Assembly (NCBI GenBank): GCA_964567745.1 | Contig: CAZMNY010000054.1 | Span: 1-51,469 of the forward strand | From: CAZMNY01 sp964567745 | Lineage (GTDB): Bacteria > Planctomycetota > Planctomycetia > Pirellulales > Pirellulaceae | Reading direction: 5' to 3' | Length of the DNA: 51,469 nt | In this document: positions 43,798-51,469 of the stretch, piece after piece | How the letters are laid out: each line of letters starts with the position of its first letter | Numbering within the stretch: position 1 is the first letter of the stretch | The notes under the pieces: model-generated | What the model saw: only the letters and a program-made list of their open reading frames with translations | The model's database searches: none | Told to the model about the DNA's origin: nothing | Translations under genes and position numbers: made by a program

Positions 43798-44042
43798 ATC
43801 GAGAATGGATGCGAACCTCGTGTGGTGAAAAAAGTCAGCCGACGCGATTTCCCAGCATTTTACGCGGTGGAATTCGATCGAGCGTGGGGCGAAGTCAGCC
43901 AAGCTGGCACACTGAAGATTTGGCGCAACCGATACAACCGGTCTTGAGACTCAGGCTGCCGAGCCTCACGCTGGCGTTCTGATTGACCGCAACGCTTCTT
44001 GCGTACACGTTGAGGACGTATTTCACTCCTTGGTGCGCAACC

Positions 44043-45128
44043 ATGACATTCGTTCTTCAACCGTGGCAGCTCTGTCTCGTCATTCTCGCGAGTTGGATCA
44101 ACCGCGAGCAGCAGGCCGTCATCGAGTCTTTGATGACCGAGAACCGAGTCCTCAAAGAGAAACTCGGCAACGAACGAATCCTGCTCAACGATGATCAGCG
44201 CCGACGGTTGGCCGTGAAAGGCAAAATACTCGGACGCAAACTGCTTCGAGAGTTCGGCACGTTGTTCACGCCAGACACCATTCTTCGCTGGCATCGACAA
44301 CTGGTCGCCAAGAAGTGGGACCACAGCGATCGTCGCAAGAGCACAGTCGGTCGGCCCCGAGTTCGACAGGTCATCGTCGACTTGGTTCTAAAATTCGCCC
44401 AAGAGAACTCGACGTGGGGTTACGATCGCATCCAAGGCGCCTTAGCCAACGTCGGCTACCACATCACCGACACGACTGTCGGCAACATTCTCAAGGCGAA
44501 TGGAATAGAACCAGCTCCGGACCGCCAACGCAGCATGTCTTGGTCCACCTTCCTCAAAGCCCATTGGGATGTGATGGCGGCGATTGATTTCACGACGGTC
44601 GAAGTCTGGACCAAGGGCGGCCTGACGACATTCTATCTGCTCTTCGCAATGGAACTCAACACGCGGCGAGTTCATTTCGTCGGCTGCGCCACGAATCCCA
44701 AGCAAGCCTGGATGAAACAGGCTGCCCGCGAGTTGACGGCGTTCGGCGATGGATTCCTCAACGGCAAACGGTTTGTGATAATGGATCGAGACACCACGTT
44801 CTGCGAGTCGTTTCGATCTTTGCTCGAAGACGCTGGCGTAGAGCCCGTCCGCTTACCGCCGCGAAGCCCAAATCTCAACGCCCACATCGAACGATTTCTC
44901 GGATCACTAAGATCCGAGAGTCTCGATAGGATGATCCTCTTCGGTGAGAATGCCCTTCGAAACGCTGTCCGCGAATTCCTCCCGCATTATCACGCTGAGC
45001 GAAACCATCAAGGGCTAGCGAATGAGCTCATCGAGCCCCGCGAGTGCATTGGCACGATCGAAGGCGAGATTCAAACTCGCGAGCGCCTTGGCGGAATGCT
45101 GAAGTACTATCACCGCTCGGCAGCGTAA
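44043..45128 (+). CDS. DDE transposase with integrase core (rve) domain
   Basis: The ATG at 44043 gives 361 residues. The N-terminal part (about 1-110) is helical and DNA-binding, with LFTPDTILRWHRQLVAKKWD typical of planctomycete single-frame integrase-type transposases. The rve core follows with the catalytic aspartates in MAAIDFTTVEVWT and FVIMDRDTTF and the glutamate in NLNAHIERFLGSLRSE, so the DDE triad is complete. HYHAERNHQGL near the end is a usual family signature. It appears intact and could be active. It resembles IS3/IS481-related integrase-core transposases; I cannot name the exact family. Confidence 0.88.
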   Translation: MTFVLQPWQLCLVILASWINREQQAVIESLMTENRVLKEKLGNERILLNDDQRRRLAVKGKILGRKLLREFGTLFTPDTILRWHRQLVAKKWDHSDRRKSTVGRPRVRQVIVDLVLKFAQENSTWGYDRIQGALANVGYHITDTTVGNILKANGIEPAPDRQRSMSWSTFLKAHWDVMAAIDFTTVEVWTKGGLTTFYLLFAMELNTRRVHFVGCATNPKQAWMKQAARELTAFGDGFLNGKRFVIMDRDTTFCESFRSLLEDAGVEPVRLPPRSPNLNAHIERFLGSLRSESLDRMILFGENALRNAVREFLPHYHAERNHQGLANELIEPRECIGTIEGEIQTRERLGGMLKYYHRSAA

Positions 45129-45944
45129 CAGCGCCCGAACGCAGTACAGTCGACGGAACGGGACGAGAGCGGTACGCGCCGAGACCCAGGATCTGCGCGT
45201 GGAAGGCCCGTGGAGCATCGCAGTCGCTCGCCCCTCGGCCGAGATTTCGGATTCGGACAACCACAACAAGCAGATTTTCAAAGAGCAAACGCGTCGTTCG
45301 AGTTTTTTGGCCCGACGGCTTCCATTTACTTCCTCATCCGACGAAGCAAAAAAGACTCAACGCCTCACACCAAAAAACCAAAATTACAGAACAAGGGTTG
45401 CTTGGCCAAGAGTTTCGCGCCCGAGATCCCAGCGACCCATCACTTGTTGTTAGATTCCGAGCCGTTAGAAACGGGACAGCCGAGACAGCCGTCATCGTCA
45501 TCACGATCAACATCGTCGCCTTACTGTTGTTCCGCAATTCGCCACGTACGCTCGCCACTGCGCCACCTTCGCCGGATCCGATCGTCGCGCCATCGTCGCC
45601 TCCAAATTGAGAGTTCACCAAAACTCAAAACCCTCAAAATACCGACGACGTCAACAATTGTTCTAGTCGGCGCTTACCGCAATTCCTCAAATTCGACTGG
45701 CGATTCACTTAGGGATTATCGAGACGTGTTCGCGAAATGCGAACTAAAGTACTTTCAACGGGACGCTATCGATGTAAAACTTTTCCCGTTCTGCCCATTC
45801 CGTCACGCCGTCGGAACTTGGTGAACTGCATGTCGATTCGCAGCAAGCGAGCGGCGGCGGAAATGTACAGCTATCCGCGGTCAACAGGTGTGGAATGCGA
45901 GAGTTCGCTCGCAAACAACACGAGTCAATGTTGGAGACAGAAAT
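45129..45944. other. long non-coding stretch between transposase and glycosyltransferase genes
   Basis: These 816 bases contain 73-nt repeat copy B (45240-45312). Several overlapping open frames on both strands have biased, low-complexity composition (Ser/Pro/Arg rich) and no recognised motif, so I call none. The last 100 bases should carry the promoter of the large glycosyltransferase gene; GGAG at 45932 is its likely ribosome binding site. Confidence 0.4.
45240..45312 (-). repeat. 73-nt dispersed repeat, copy B
   Basis: On the minus strand it starts GGCCAAAAAACTCGAACGAC and ends ATCTCG, with the same length as copies A and C. It is closer to copy A than to C. It lies 111 bases after the transposase stop, inverted relative to copy C, and may be the right terminal repeat of that element. 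Confidence 0.65.
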
Positions 45945-48900
45945 ATGAGAATGACGGCCAAATGTCAAACTAGCGACCGCGAATCGATGCGAAGAGTCTG
46001 GATCATACTCAGCCTGCTGGCTTCTCTTGCTTATCTGGTCGCTCGCGCTCTATTCACGCTGAATTTGGAGAGCCGTTACGGGATCGTTGCGTCACTGCTG
46101 TTGTTCGGAGCAGAATGTCACGGCGTGACACTGATGTCCCTATACTTCTGGCAAATTTGGAACACCCAACCGCCTTTGGAAGTTCCTGTGTTGGCCGACA
46201 AAATGGTCGATATCCTGTTGCCGACCTACAACGAAGACACTCACTTGTTGCGCGGTACGATTCAATCGTTGATCGCGATGGATTACCCTCATAGGGTCTT
46301 TCTTCTCGATGATGGAAATCGTCCGGCAGTGAAGCAATTGGCCGACGATATGGGTGTCGAGTACATCGCTCGCACCGACAACCTTCACGCCAAAGCGGGC
46401 AATATCAATCATGCGTTGGACCAGCTTGATGGAGAATTTGTCGCCATTTTTGATGCCGACCATATTGTCCGGAAGAACTTCATCACGCGGACGATTGGTT
46501 ACTTTGCGGACGATTCGATCGCCTTTGTGCAAACGCCCCACTCGTTTTACAATTTCGACAACTATGGCAGTAAATATTGTCCACAACAGAGGGATTACTG
46601 GGAGGAGGGGGAACTATTCCACAATTGCATTCAAGCCGGAAAATCGAATGCGAACGCCGTCATATTCTGCGGCAGTGCGGCGATCTTCCGCCGATCCGCA
46701 CTCAATGACATCGGTCTGATTGCCACTGAGACCATCACCGAGGATATGCACACCGGTTTGCGTCTTCATGCAAACGGCTGGAAGTCCGTCTTTGTCAACG
46801 AACGGTTGATCGCCGCTCAGGCGGCTACCGACGTGACGTCCTATCAGTCCCAGCGGCTTCGGTGGGGTGAGGGAAACCTCGGGATCATGAAGTACGATAA
46901 CCCGTTGTACATGCGGGGATTGACTTTTACCCAGCGTCTTCATTATCTAGGATCGATGCTGGGTTGGACCACCGGCGCCGGGAAACTGCTTCTTTACCTG
47001 TCGCCAATTCTCATGCTCCTCACTGGGGTATCGCCCGCTGTGGGCTTCACTCCGGCGCTCACTGGAATGCTGGCCGCCCATTTGTGCATCGGTTGGATCG
47101 CGCTAAAACTCAGCGGAAACGGGCATTTTCGTATCGTGCGGAATGAAATATCGTCGATGGCCGTGTTTTGGGTACAGATTCTCGCGATGAAACGAGCCTT
47201 ACTGAATCGGAATGGCATTTTTGAGGTGACAAGTAAACGAGGTAGCCAATCGAGCAGCTTGCTGCGGGTTATTCTGCCGCAGTTGCTAATCTTCATTGTC
47301 GGCAGCGGGGCGGTTGCCTGGGCATGGTGTACCTATTGGTTAGGGATTTATTCGAACCCTATCGGACTTGTCATTGGCACTGGGCTGATCCTTCTCCAAA
47401 ACGTGATGGCTTGGATTGTGATTCGAAGGGGATTGAAACCGGCAGATCCGAGATTTTCGTACCGACATCAAACGGGTCGCGTACACGCTTCCGTGTCCTG
47501 GGTTGACGACAACGGAACATCTTGTCAAGCACAATCGGTTTGCTTGGAAGTTAATGAATGCGGCACCAGTTTGCATGGATTTGTGCCACATTCAACCGGA
47601 CGGATATTGCAGATCGAACTACGAGGATCCGGTCATTGTGTGTCTGTGCAGGGGAAAGTGGCAGCGTGCAATCCGGTCATCGAGAAGAGGGAATCGAGTA
47701 TTACCACCGGTAACGCTTTCCGGACAGGGATCAAATTCGAAAATGTCGATGGTCCGACCTGCGATGCACTCTGGTCGCTCACGATGGATAACATCGTTTC
47801 GGCCACCTACCAGGAAATCGAAGGAAAGAAAAGTGGCGAACCCGCTAAAGTCACCAAGTTATTAAAACTCCCCTGTTCCGTGCGCCCGCGGGATTATGAC
47901 GAAGAAGGATGGACGAATCTAGGGATCCTGACGGCGGTCGACGTGATGGGATTCAGCATGCTCACCGAACCACTGGATCATTTTCAAGGCAAGAGCCTGG
48001 CCTTTAAGATCGAGACACCATTAGGTTCCATCAGTGGTGAGGCGGAACTCTGTGGGAATTCCGACGAACAACGCAACGCGTCAATCTCGCGTTTTGAGGT
48101 GAAGCGATTTGACGGACAGGGACGCGGGCTGGTGAAAACAATCGGCGAAATCGAGTCAAAACGTTCTTTGCGCCACCTCGTTGAGTACTCTGCCGAGAGC
48201 TCGAAACTCCCCTTTAGCCGCACGACTGTGTTGGTTGGCGCGCCGAGTATCGCGCTGTCGATATCGCTGGTGCTTCTGCTTCTGTTCTACCATCCGCACC
48301 ACGTCTTGTTGGCGAAAATAGCTCGTGTAAGACAACCCGCCTCCACTGATCTGGCGAAACTCGATGAGATGACAAGTGCCGCTCTCAACGGAACAATCAC
48401 CGATCTGGCGTTGATGGTGAAGCTGAAAAACGTCCTCCATTACGTGGAACGTGACGAGCAGGCGCTGCAGGTCTTGGAGCGGCTCACGGAATCGAATCCA
48501 AAAAACAGCGGTTTAATGTTGGCCAAGGCCAACGCATACCGTGATCAGGGCCTGGTAGAGCAAGCTTTCGATGCCAATCTTGCGTTGTGTCTCCGTTTTC
48601 CGGATGAGCAGAGACCAGAGGCAATTCTCGCAGCCGTGCGATCCGGCATCGCACTCGAGCGAGATAAAGAAGCACTCACACTAATGGCCGGACTTTCACA
48701 AGTCGAACTCAATTCGGAGGGAGTGGCTGCGGAATGTGCAGGCCATTACCTCAAGCTTGGCCATCCCGATAAGGCGCTTTCCGTCCTCGGAATCCTCGAT
48801 GGTACTCATAGCATCGAGACGGGAATGCTGGCCGCTAAGGCTCACGCCGCAAAACGGGACTGGATCGCTGCGCTGGAAATGTGTCGGTCGCTGGGACAAG

Positions 48901-51170
48901 CATTTCCCGATTCGGGTGAACTGCTCGCTTTTTGGGGAGACTGTAGATTCTGGGCTGGTGATCATGTTGGTGCGATCGAACAATACACGCGCGCCATTTC
49001 TGTATCCACCCTTGGTAAAGCGTCACTGCGACGCTGGGCCGACGCGCATTTGCAGATTGGCGATGCCGGCAGGACGCTGAAGATTGCCGAAAAGGCTTGG
49101 CTGGGCGGCGAAACTTCATCAACGTGGTATCCGTTGATTCTGGAAGGCCTCGTCGCGGAAAACAGGTTATCGCCGGATGGCGCAAGATCTACTGATAGCA
49201 CGTTTGGGCACGACGTTGTCGAGCGGGCCATGCGGGTCCTGAATCCGGAACCCCGATTGCTGCGAGCGGTCTCCGCTTATCTTGATGACACCGCAACCAC
49301 GCAAACTGCGCTAGATTATCTGACTGAGCACGCTTCGCAAGTCAGAAATTATGCGGACCTTCGCCTGCAACTTGCGACGTTGAATTATCGGTTAGAAGCG
49401 TATTCAGAATCGTTCGCTATTGCGGAAATCGTGAGCGCCATGAAATCGGCCGACCAGTCGCTGAAAACGGAGGCTCGGCTATTAGCCGCACGTTCACTCG
49501 CACAGATCGATCGGCTCGATGCGGCCTTGCCACGGTTCCGTGAGTTGATCGAAGATAACCCGGATGATGTGTCTATTCGAATTGAGATGGCCGGCTTGGC
49601 TATGGCGCACGGACTTTTGGAGGAAGCGCTGGAATTGTGCCGCCGAACCGACTCGAAACACAAATCCAGTGAGAACATTGATATGGAGATTGCCGCGTTG
49701 GCGGCGCTGAAGAGATGGCCCGAACTGATCGCCTACTGTGATGAGCAGTTGAAGCATTCGCCCGACAATTTGGGAATTAAGACCTGGCGTGCAAAAGGCT
49801 TGATCTGGAAAGGTGATCACCAACAGGGGGCTGCGTTCCTTGAAGAGCTGTTGCCGGGTTTGCCGCTCGACGACGAAGCACACCTCCTGTTCGCGCGGGC
49901 ATTGTGTTGGAGCAGGAAATACGAGCGTTCTTTGCCGCTGTTGCTTGATCTTAACGCCGATCGGAGCGCTGATCCGGATGTGCAACGTGAAGTGCTGTTT
50001 GCAGCAATCGGCAGCAAGTCGAAGACGGCTCAACAGCTTCGACGGATTGACGACTTGATCGACCAGTTGGTCACGGCCAATGCAGTGGATACCGAGACGC
50101 TAATCGCCGCCTGCGACCTGCTGATTCAACAACAGAATTTCAAGCGGGTGGTTCAGTGGTTGCCCAGTCATTCGACGCAATGGGAACACAGTTTGCCGCT
50201 GCGACTCCGGCTGGCTAGAGCACTGTCTTCTGACGGTAAATTTGACCTGGCGGCTCAGCATTACGACGAAATCCTTGCGAATCCCAGGCTAGACGAGGCG
50301 TTTGAAAAGTCAATCAACTCGCCAAACACAACGGAACGAAGGGGCGAAAGTCGTCAAGATGTGATGCTCGCTGTCGCTCGTAACGCGGCAGCCGCCGGGG
50401 ATCCAACGAAGAGTGTCAAGTACTATCGCGCACTGATCGAGGAGTTTTCCAATCCTGTCGACGTGCGCTGTGAGTACGCTGCCGCACTGCTGGCGGACCA
50501 GCGACCAGCTGAGGCCCTTGCGGTTTTTCCCAACAACTCACAATTGTCGTTCATCAACAAGCAGTTGTACGTCGATGTGTGCGTGGCGACGAATGACTTC
50601 GTCTTGGCGGGTCGCGTCTGCAAGGAACTGCTCGATCAACAACCGAACAATCGTGACGTCTTGCTGCAATTGGCGAGAGTGATGGTGTGGGACAAGCAGT
50701 TCATTGAATCGGTGCCGATCTGGGAGCAATTGCTGGAAGAGTCGCAATCGGACGCCGCCCTCCGCAGCGAATTCGCGCGAGTGCTGACCTGGGCCGGCAG
50801 ATCAAATCAGGCGTTACAACACTATCAATGGGTGCTCGAGCGGAGCAACAGACTCTCCCAGCAGGACGAGCTGCCGTTGCTGCACGCCGTGGCCAATACC
50901 GGGAATTCGACAGCCTCCGTGTTGGCCGAAATTGACCGGATCGAGGCCCAGCAACAAAGCAGTCGAGTGATCGACAACGAAACCGTGGAATTTCTGGCGT
51001 ACATCCGCGCTGACTTGAAGCAATACAACGCCGCCGCCGAGCTGCTTCAGCGACTGCTGACAAAGAACCCGAGCCGACGTGACCTCAGGCTGCTTTGGGC
51101 TGACATGCTTCATCAAGCGCACCGTTATCGCGAATCGGAGTCGGTGCTGGCCGCGTTGCTGGAGATATAA
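45945..51170 (+). CDS. cellulose-synthase-like glycosyltransferase with PilZ-like domains and a long TPR tail
   Basis: This has 1741 residues; the ATG at 45945 has GGAG nine bases upstream. Two transmembrane helices (about 17-35, 43-66) precede a family-2 glycosyltransferase domain with the processive signature D122-D123-G, D170-A-D172, T265-E-D267 and Q303-R-L-R-W307. Further membrane segments lie at about 330-390 and 440-498. A PilZ-like domain follows (about 500-610) with R503xxxR507, but its second motif is N537-E-C-G-T-S instead of D/NxSxxG. A second PilZ-like segment (about 637-740) has DVMGFSM. A last helix (about 760-783) should carry the chain outside, followed by about 945 residues of TPR-like helices. 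It resembles BcsA joined to the scaffold part of BcsC. It probably polymerises and exports a beta-glucan or related polysaccharide. Confidence 0.87.
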   Translation: MRMTAKCQTSDRESMRRVWIILSLLASLAYLVARALFTLNLESRYGIVASLLLFGAECHGVTLMSLYFWQIWNTQPPLEVPVLADKMVDILLPTYNEDTHLLRGTIQSLIAMDYPHRVFLLDDGNRPAVKQLADDMGVEYIARTDNLHAKAGNINHALDQLDGEFVAIFDADHIVRKNFITRTIGYFADDSIAFVQTPHSFYNFDNYGSKYCPQQRDYWEEGELFHNCIQAGKSNANAVIFCGSAAIFRRSALNDIGLIATETITEDMHTGLRLHANGWKSVFVNERLIAAQAATDVTSYQSQRLRWGEGNLGIMKYDNPLYMRGLTFTQRLHYLGSMLGWTTGAGKLLLYLSPILMLLTGVSPAVGFTPALTGMLAAHLCIGWIALKLSGNGHFRIVRNEISSMAVFWVQILAMKRALLNRNGIFEVTSKRGSQSSSLLRVILPQLLIFIVGSGAVAWAWCTYWLGIYSNPIGLVIGTGLILLQNVMAWIVIRRGLKPADPRFSYRHQTGRVHASVSWVDDNGTSCQAQSVCLEVNECGTSLHGFVPHSTGRILQIELRGSGHCVSVQGKVAACNPVIEKRESSITTGNAFRTGIKFENVDGPTCDALWSLTMDNIVSATYQEIEGKKSGEPAKVTKLLKLPCSVRPRDYDEEGWTNLGILTAVDVMGFSMLTEPLDHFQGKSLAFKIETPLGSISGEAELCGNSDEQRNASISRFEVKRFDGQGRGLVKTIGEIESKRSLRHLVEYSAESSKLPFSRTTVLVGAPSIALSISLVLLLLFYHPHHVLLAKIARVRQPASTDLAKLDEMTSAALNGTITDLALMVKLKNVLHYVERDEQALQVLERLTESNPKNSGLMLAKANAYRDQGLVEQAFDANLALCLRFPDEQRPEAILAAVRSGIALERDKEALTLMAGLSQVELNSEGVAAECAGHYLKLGHPDKALSVLGILDGTHSIETGMLAAKAHAAKRDWIAALEMCRSLGQAFPDSGELLAFWGDCRFWAGDHVGAIEQYTRAISVSTLGKASLRRWADAHLQIGDAGRTLKIAEKAWLGGETSSTWYPLILEGLVAENRLSPDGARSTDSTFGHDVVERAMRVLNPEPRLLRAVSAYLDDTATTQTALDYLTEHASQVRNYADLRLQLATLNYRLEAYSESFAIAEIVSAMKSADQSLKTEARLLAARSLAQIDRLDAALPRFRELIEDNPDDVSIRIEMAGLAMAHGLLEEALELCRRTDSKHKSSENIDMEIAALAALKRWPELIAYCDEQLKHSPDNLGIKTWRAKGLIWKGDHQQGAAFLEELLPGLPLDDEAHLLFARALCWSRKYERSLPLLLDLNADRSADPDVQREVLFAAIGSKSKTAQQLRRIDDLIDQLVTANAVDTETLIAACDLLIQQQNFKRVVQWLPSHSTQWEHSLPLRLRLARALSSDGKFDLAAQHYDEILANPRLDEAFEKSINSPNTTERRGESRQDVMLAVARNAAAAGDPTKSVKYYRALIEEFSNPVDVRCEYAAALLADQRPAEALAVFPNNSQLSFINKQLYVDVCVATNDFVLAGRVCKELLDQQPNNRDVLLQLARVMVWDKQFIESVPIWEQLLEESQSDAALRSEFARVLTWAGRSNQALQHYQWVLERSNRLSQQDELPLLHAVANTGNSTASVLAEIDRIEAQQQSSRVIDNETVEFLAYIRADLKQYNAAAELLQRLLTKNPSRRDLRLLWADMLHQAHRYRESESVLAALLEI

Positions 51171-51469
51171 CCAAATGTTGTTGATGAGGTGTTGAAAAAA
51201 ACAGACGTGCATTCGGTGAATTCCTTTGCCGGAACGTGCTGACGGCGATTCTTCGCGAGGACGCACAGACGCGGTTCGCCTAAGCGATCGAAGGGTCATG
51301 TAAAATGGGCTGCTCGATAATTGCTTGGACTTCGCTCATGCGAGATCCTAATCGTCATGATATTCATGACCGTACTGGCAACGCGGCTTGGTGTCACCCC
51401 AAAACATCCGTTTGGCACTAGTGCTGTGTTACAGCTTGGAATTGGGATCGACAATTCGTTTGGTCAACG
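51171..51469. other. right edge: intergenic, with the start of an IS630-like inverted repeat
   Basis: No gene is seen in the 299 bases after the glycosyltransferase stop. From 51418 the sequence CTAGTGCTGTGTTACAGCTT resembles the left arm of the 109-bp element at 29555 (20 of 29 bases) and has the same CTAG end, so a further element probably starts here and continues outside the window. Confidence 0.4.

Larger units (their letters stand above)
43598..44042. other. region between sulfatase and transposase genes
   Basis: These 445 bases hold an extended hairpin (43633-43712), 73-nt repeat copy C (43725-43797) and a short palindrome AGGCTGCCGAGCCT near 43953-43966. GCTGCCGAGC (43955-43964) is the inverse of GCTCGGCAGC at 45115-45124, the end of the transposase gene. 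Two overlapping open frames on the plus strand look non-coding. The stretch from 43725 on is probably the left part of the mobile element. Confidence 0.45.
43725..45312 (+). mobile_element. candidate insertion sequence bounded by 73-nt inverted repeats
   Basis: The span of 1588 bp holds one complete transposase gene and is bounded by GGCCAAAAAA... on the left and ...TTTTTTGGCC on the right, inverted copies of the same 73-nt repeat. No clear target duplication is seen (flanks CCCGTAT and CGACGGC). The repeat also occurs alone at 35355. The ends are therefore inferred; the true element could be shorter. Confidence 0.4.

Noticed and set aside
45334..45621. Small open frames on both strands between the transposase and the glycosyltransferase
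   Set aside because: They have low-complexity Ser/Pro/Arg composition, no ribosome binding site and no recognised motif.
1..51469. CRISPR arrays, rRNA, tRNA or prophage
   Set aside because: No regularly spaced repeats, no RNA gene sequence and no phage structural genes were seen on reading both strands.

Overview
The window reads as a piece of a Planctomycetota chromosome, probably Pirellulales-like. The evidence is the dense set of families found mainly in that phylum: dihaem cytochrome proteins of the PSD1/DUF1587/DUF1595/DUF1592/DUF1588/DUF1585 type, their twin-arginine DUF1552 partners, PVC-type haem-binding beta-propeller proteins, and many secreted sulfatases and esterases. The taxonomic call rests on gene content only. 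No rRNA, tRNA or CRISPR array was found.

Layout. 1-4234 (+): tail of a surface-type protein, then two secreted sulfatases. 4356-17226 (-): seven genes, mostly joined by 4-bp stop/start overlaps. In transcription order they are DUF1552, DUF1592, esterase with FG-GAP repeats, DUF1552, DUF1592, sulfatase, double esterase. This looks like a duplicated block [DUF1552 - DUF1592 - (sulfatase) - esterase]. 17448-18625 (-): a VanZ-like membrane gene broken by an in-frame TGA and a fragment of an FAD-dependent oxidoreductase. 18692-29324 (-): DUF1552, DUF1552, DUF1592, DUF1592 and a PVC-type cytochrome; one pair appears nested inside another. 29731-35361 (+): ECF sigma factor, membrane anti-sigma-like protein, EF-hand esterase, PVC-type cytochrome and a broken sialate O-acetylesterase-like gene. 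35355-40853: mobile-element debris (73-nt repeat, IS21 fragment, serine recombinase fragment) around another DUF1552/DUF1592 pair (-) and the tail of a sixth DUF1592-type gene. 40912-43597: divergent esterase (-) and sulfatase (+). 43725-45312: a transposase gene between two inverted 73-nt repeats. 45945-51170 (+): a very large cellulose-synthase-like glycosyltransferase carrying PilZ-like domains and a long TPR tail.

How the genes may work together (inference). Nearly all products have export signals. Sulfatases, carbohydrate-type esterases and haem proteins with internal carbohydrate-binding-like regions suggest a periplasmic or surface pathway that strips sulfate and acyl groups from a complex, probably algal, polysaccharide and couples this to an unknown redox step by the DUF1592/DUF1552 pair. 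That pair has no established function that I know of and is the best candidate for an undescribed system. The glycosyltransferase at the right end belongs to a separate, exopolysaccharide-producing function. The many gene fragments next to mobile-element pieces show that the locus is being duplicated and eroded.
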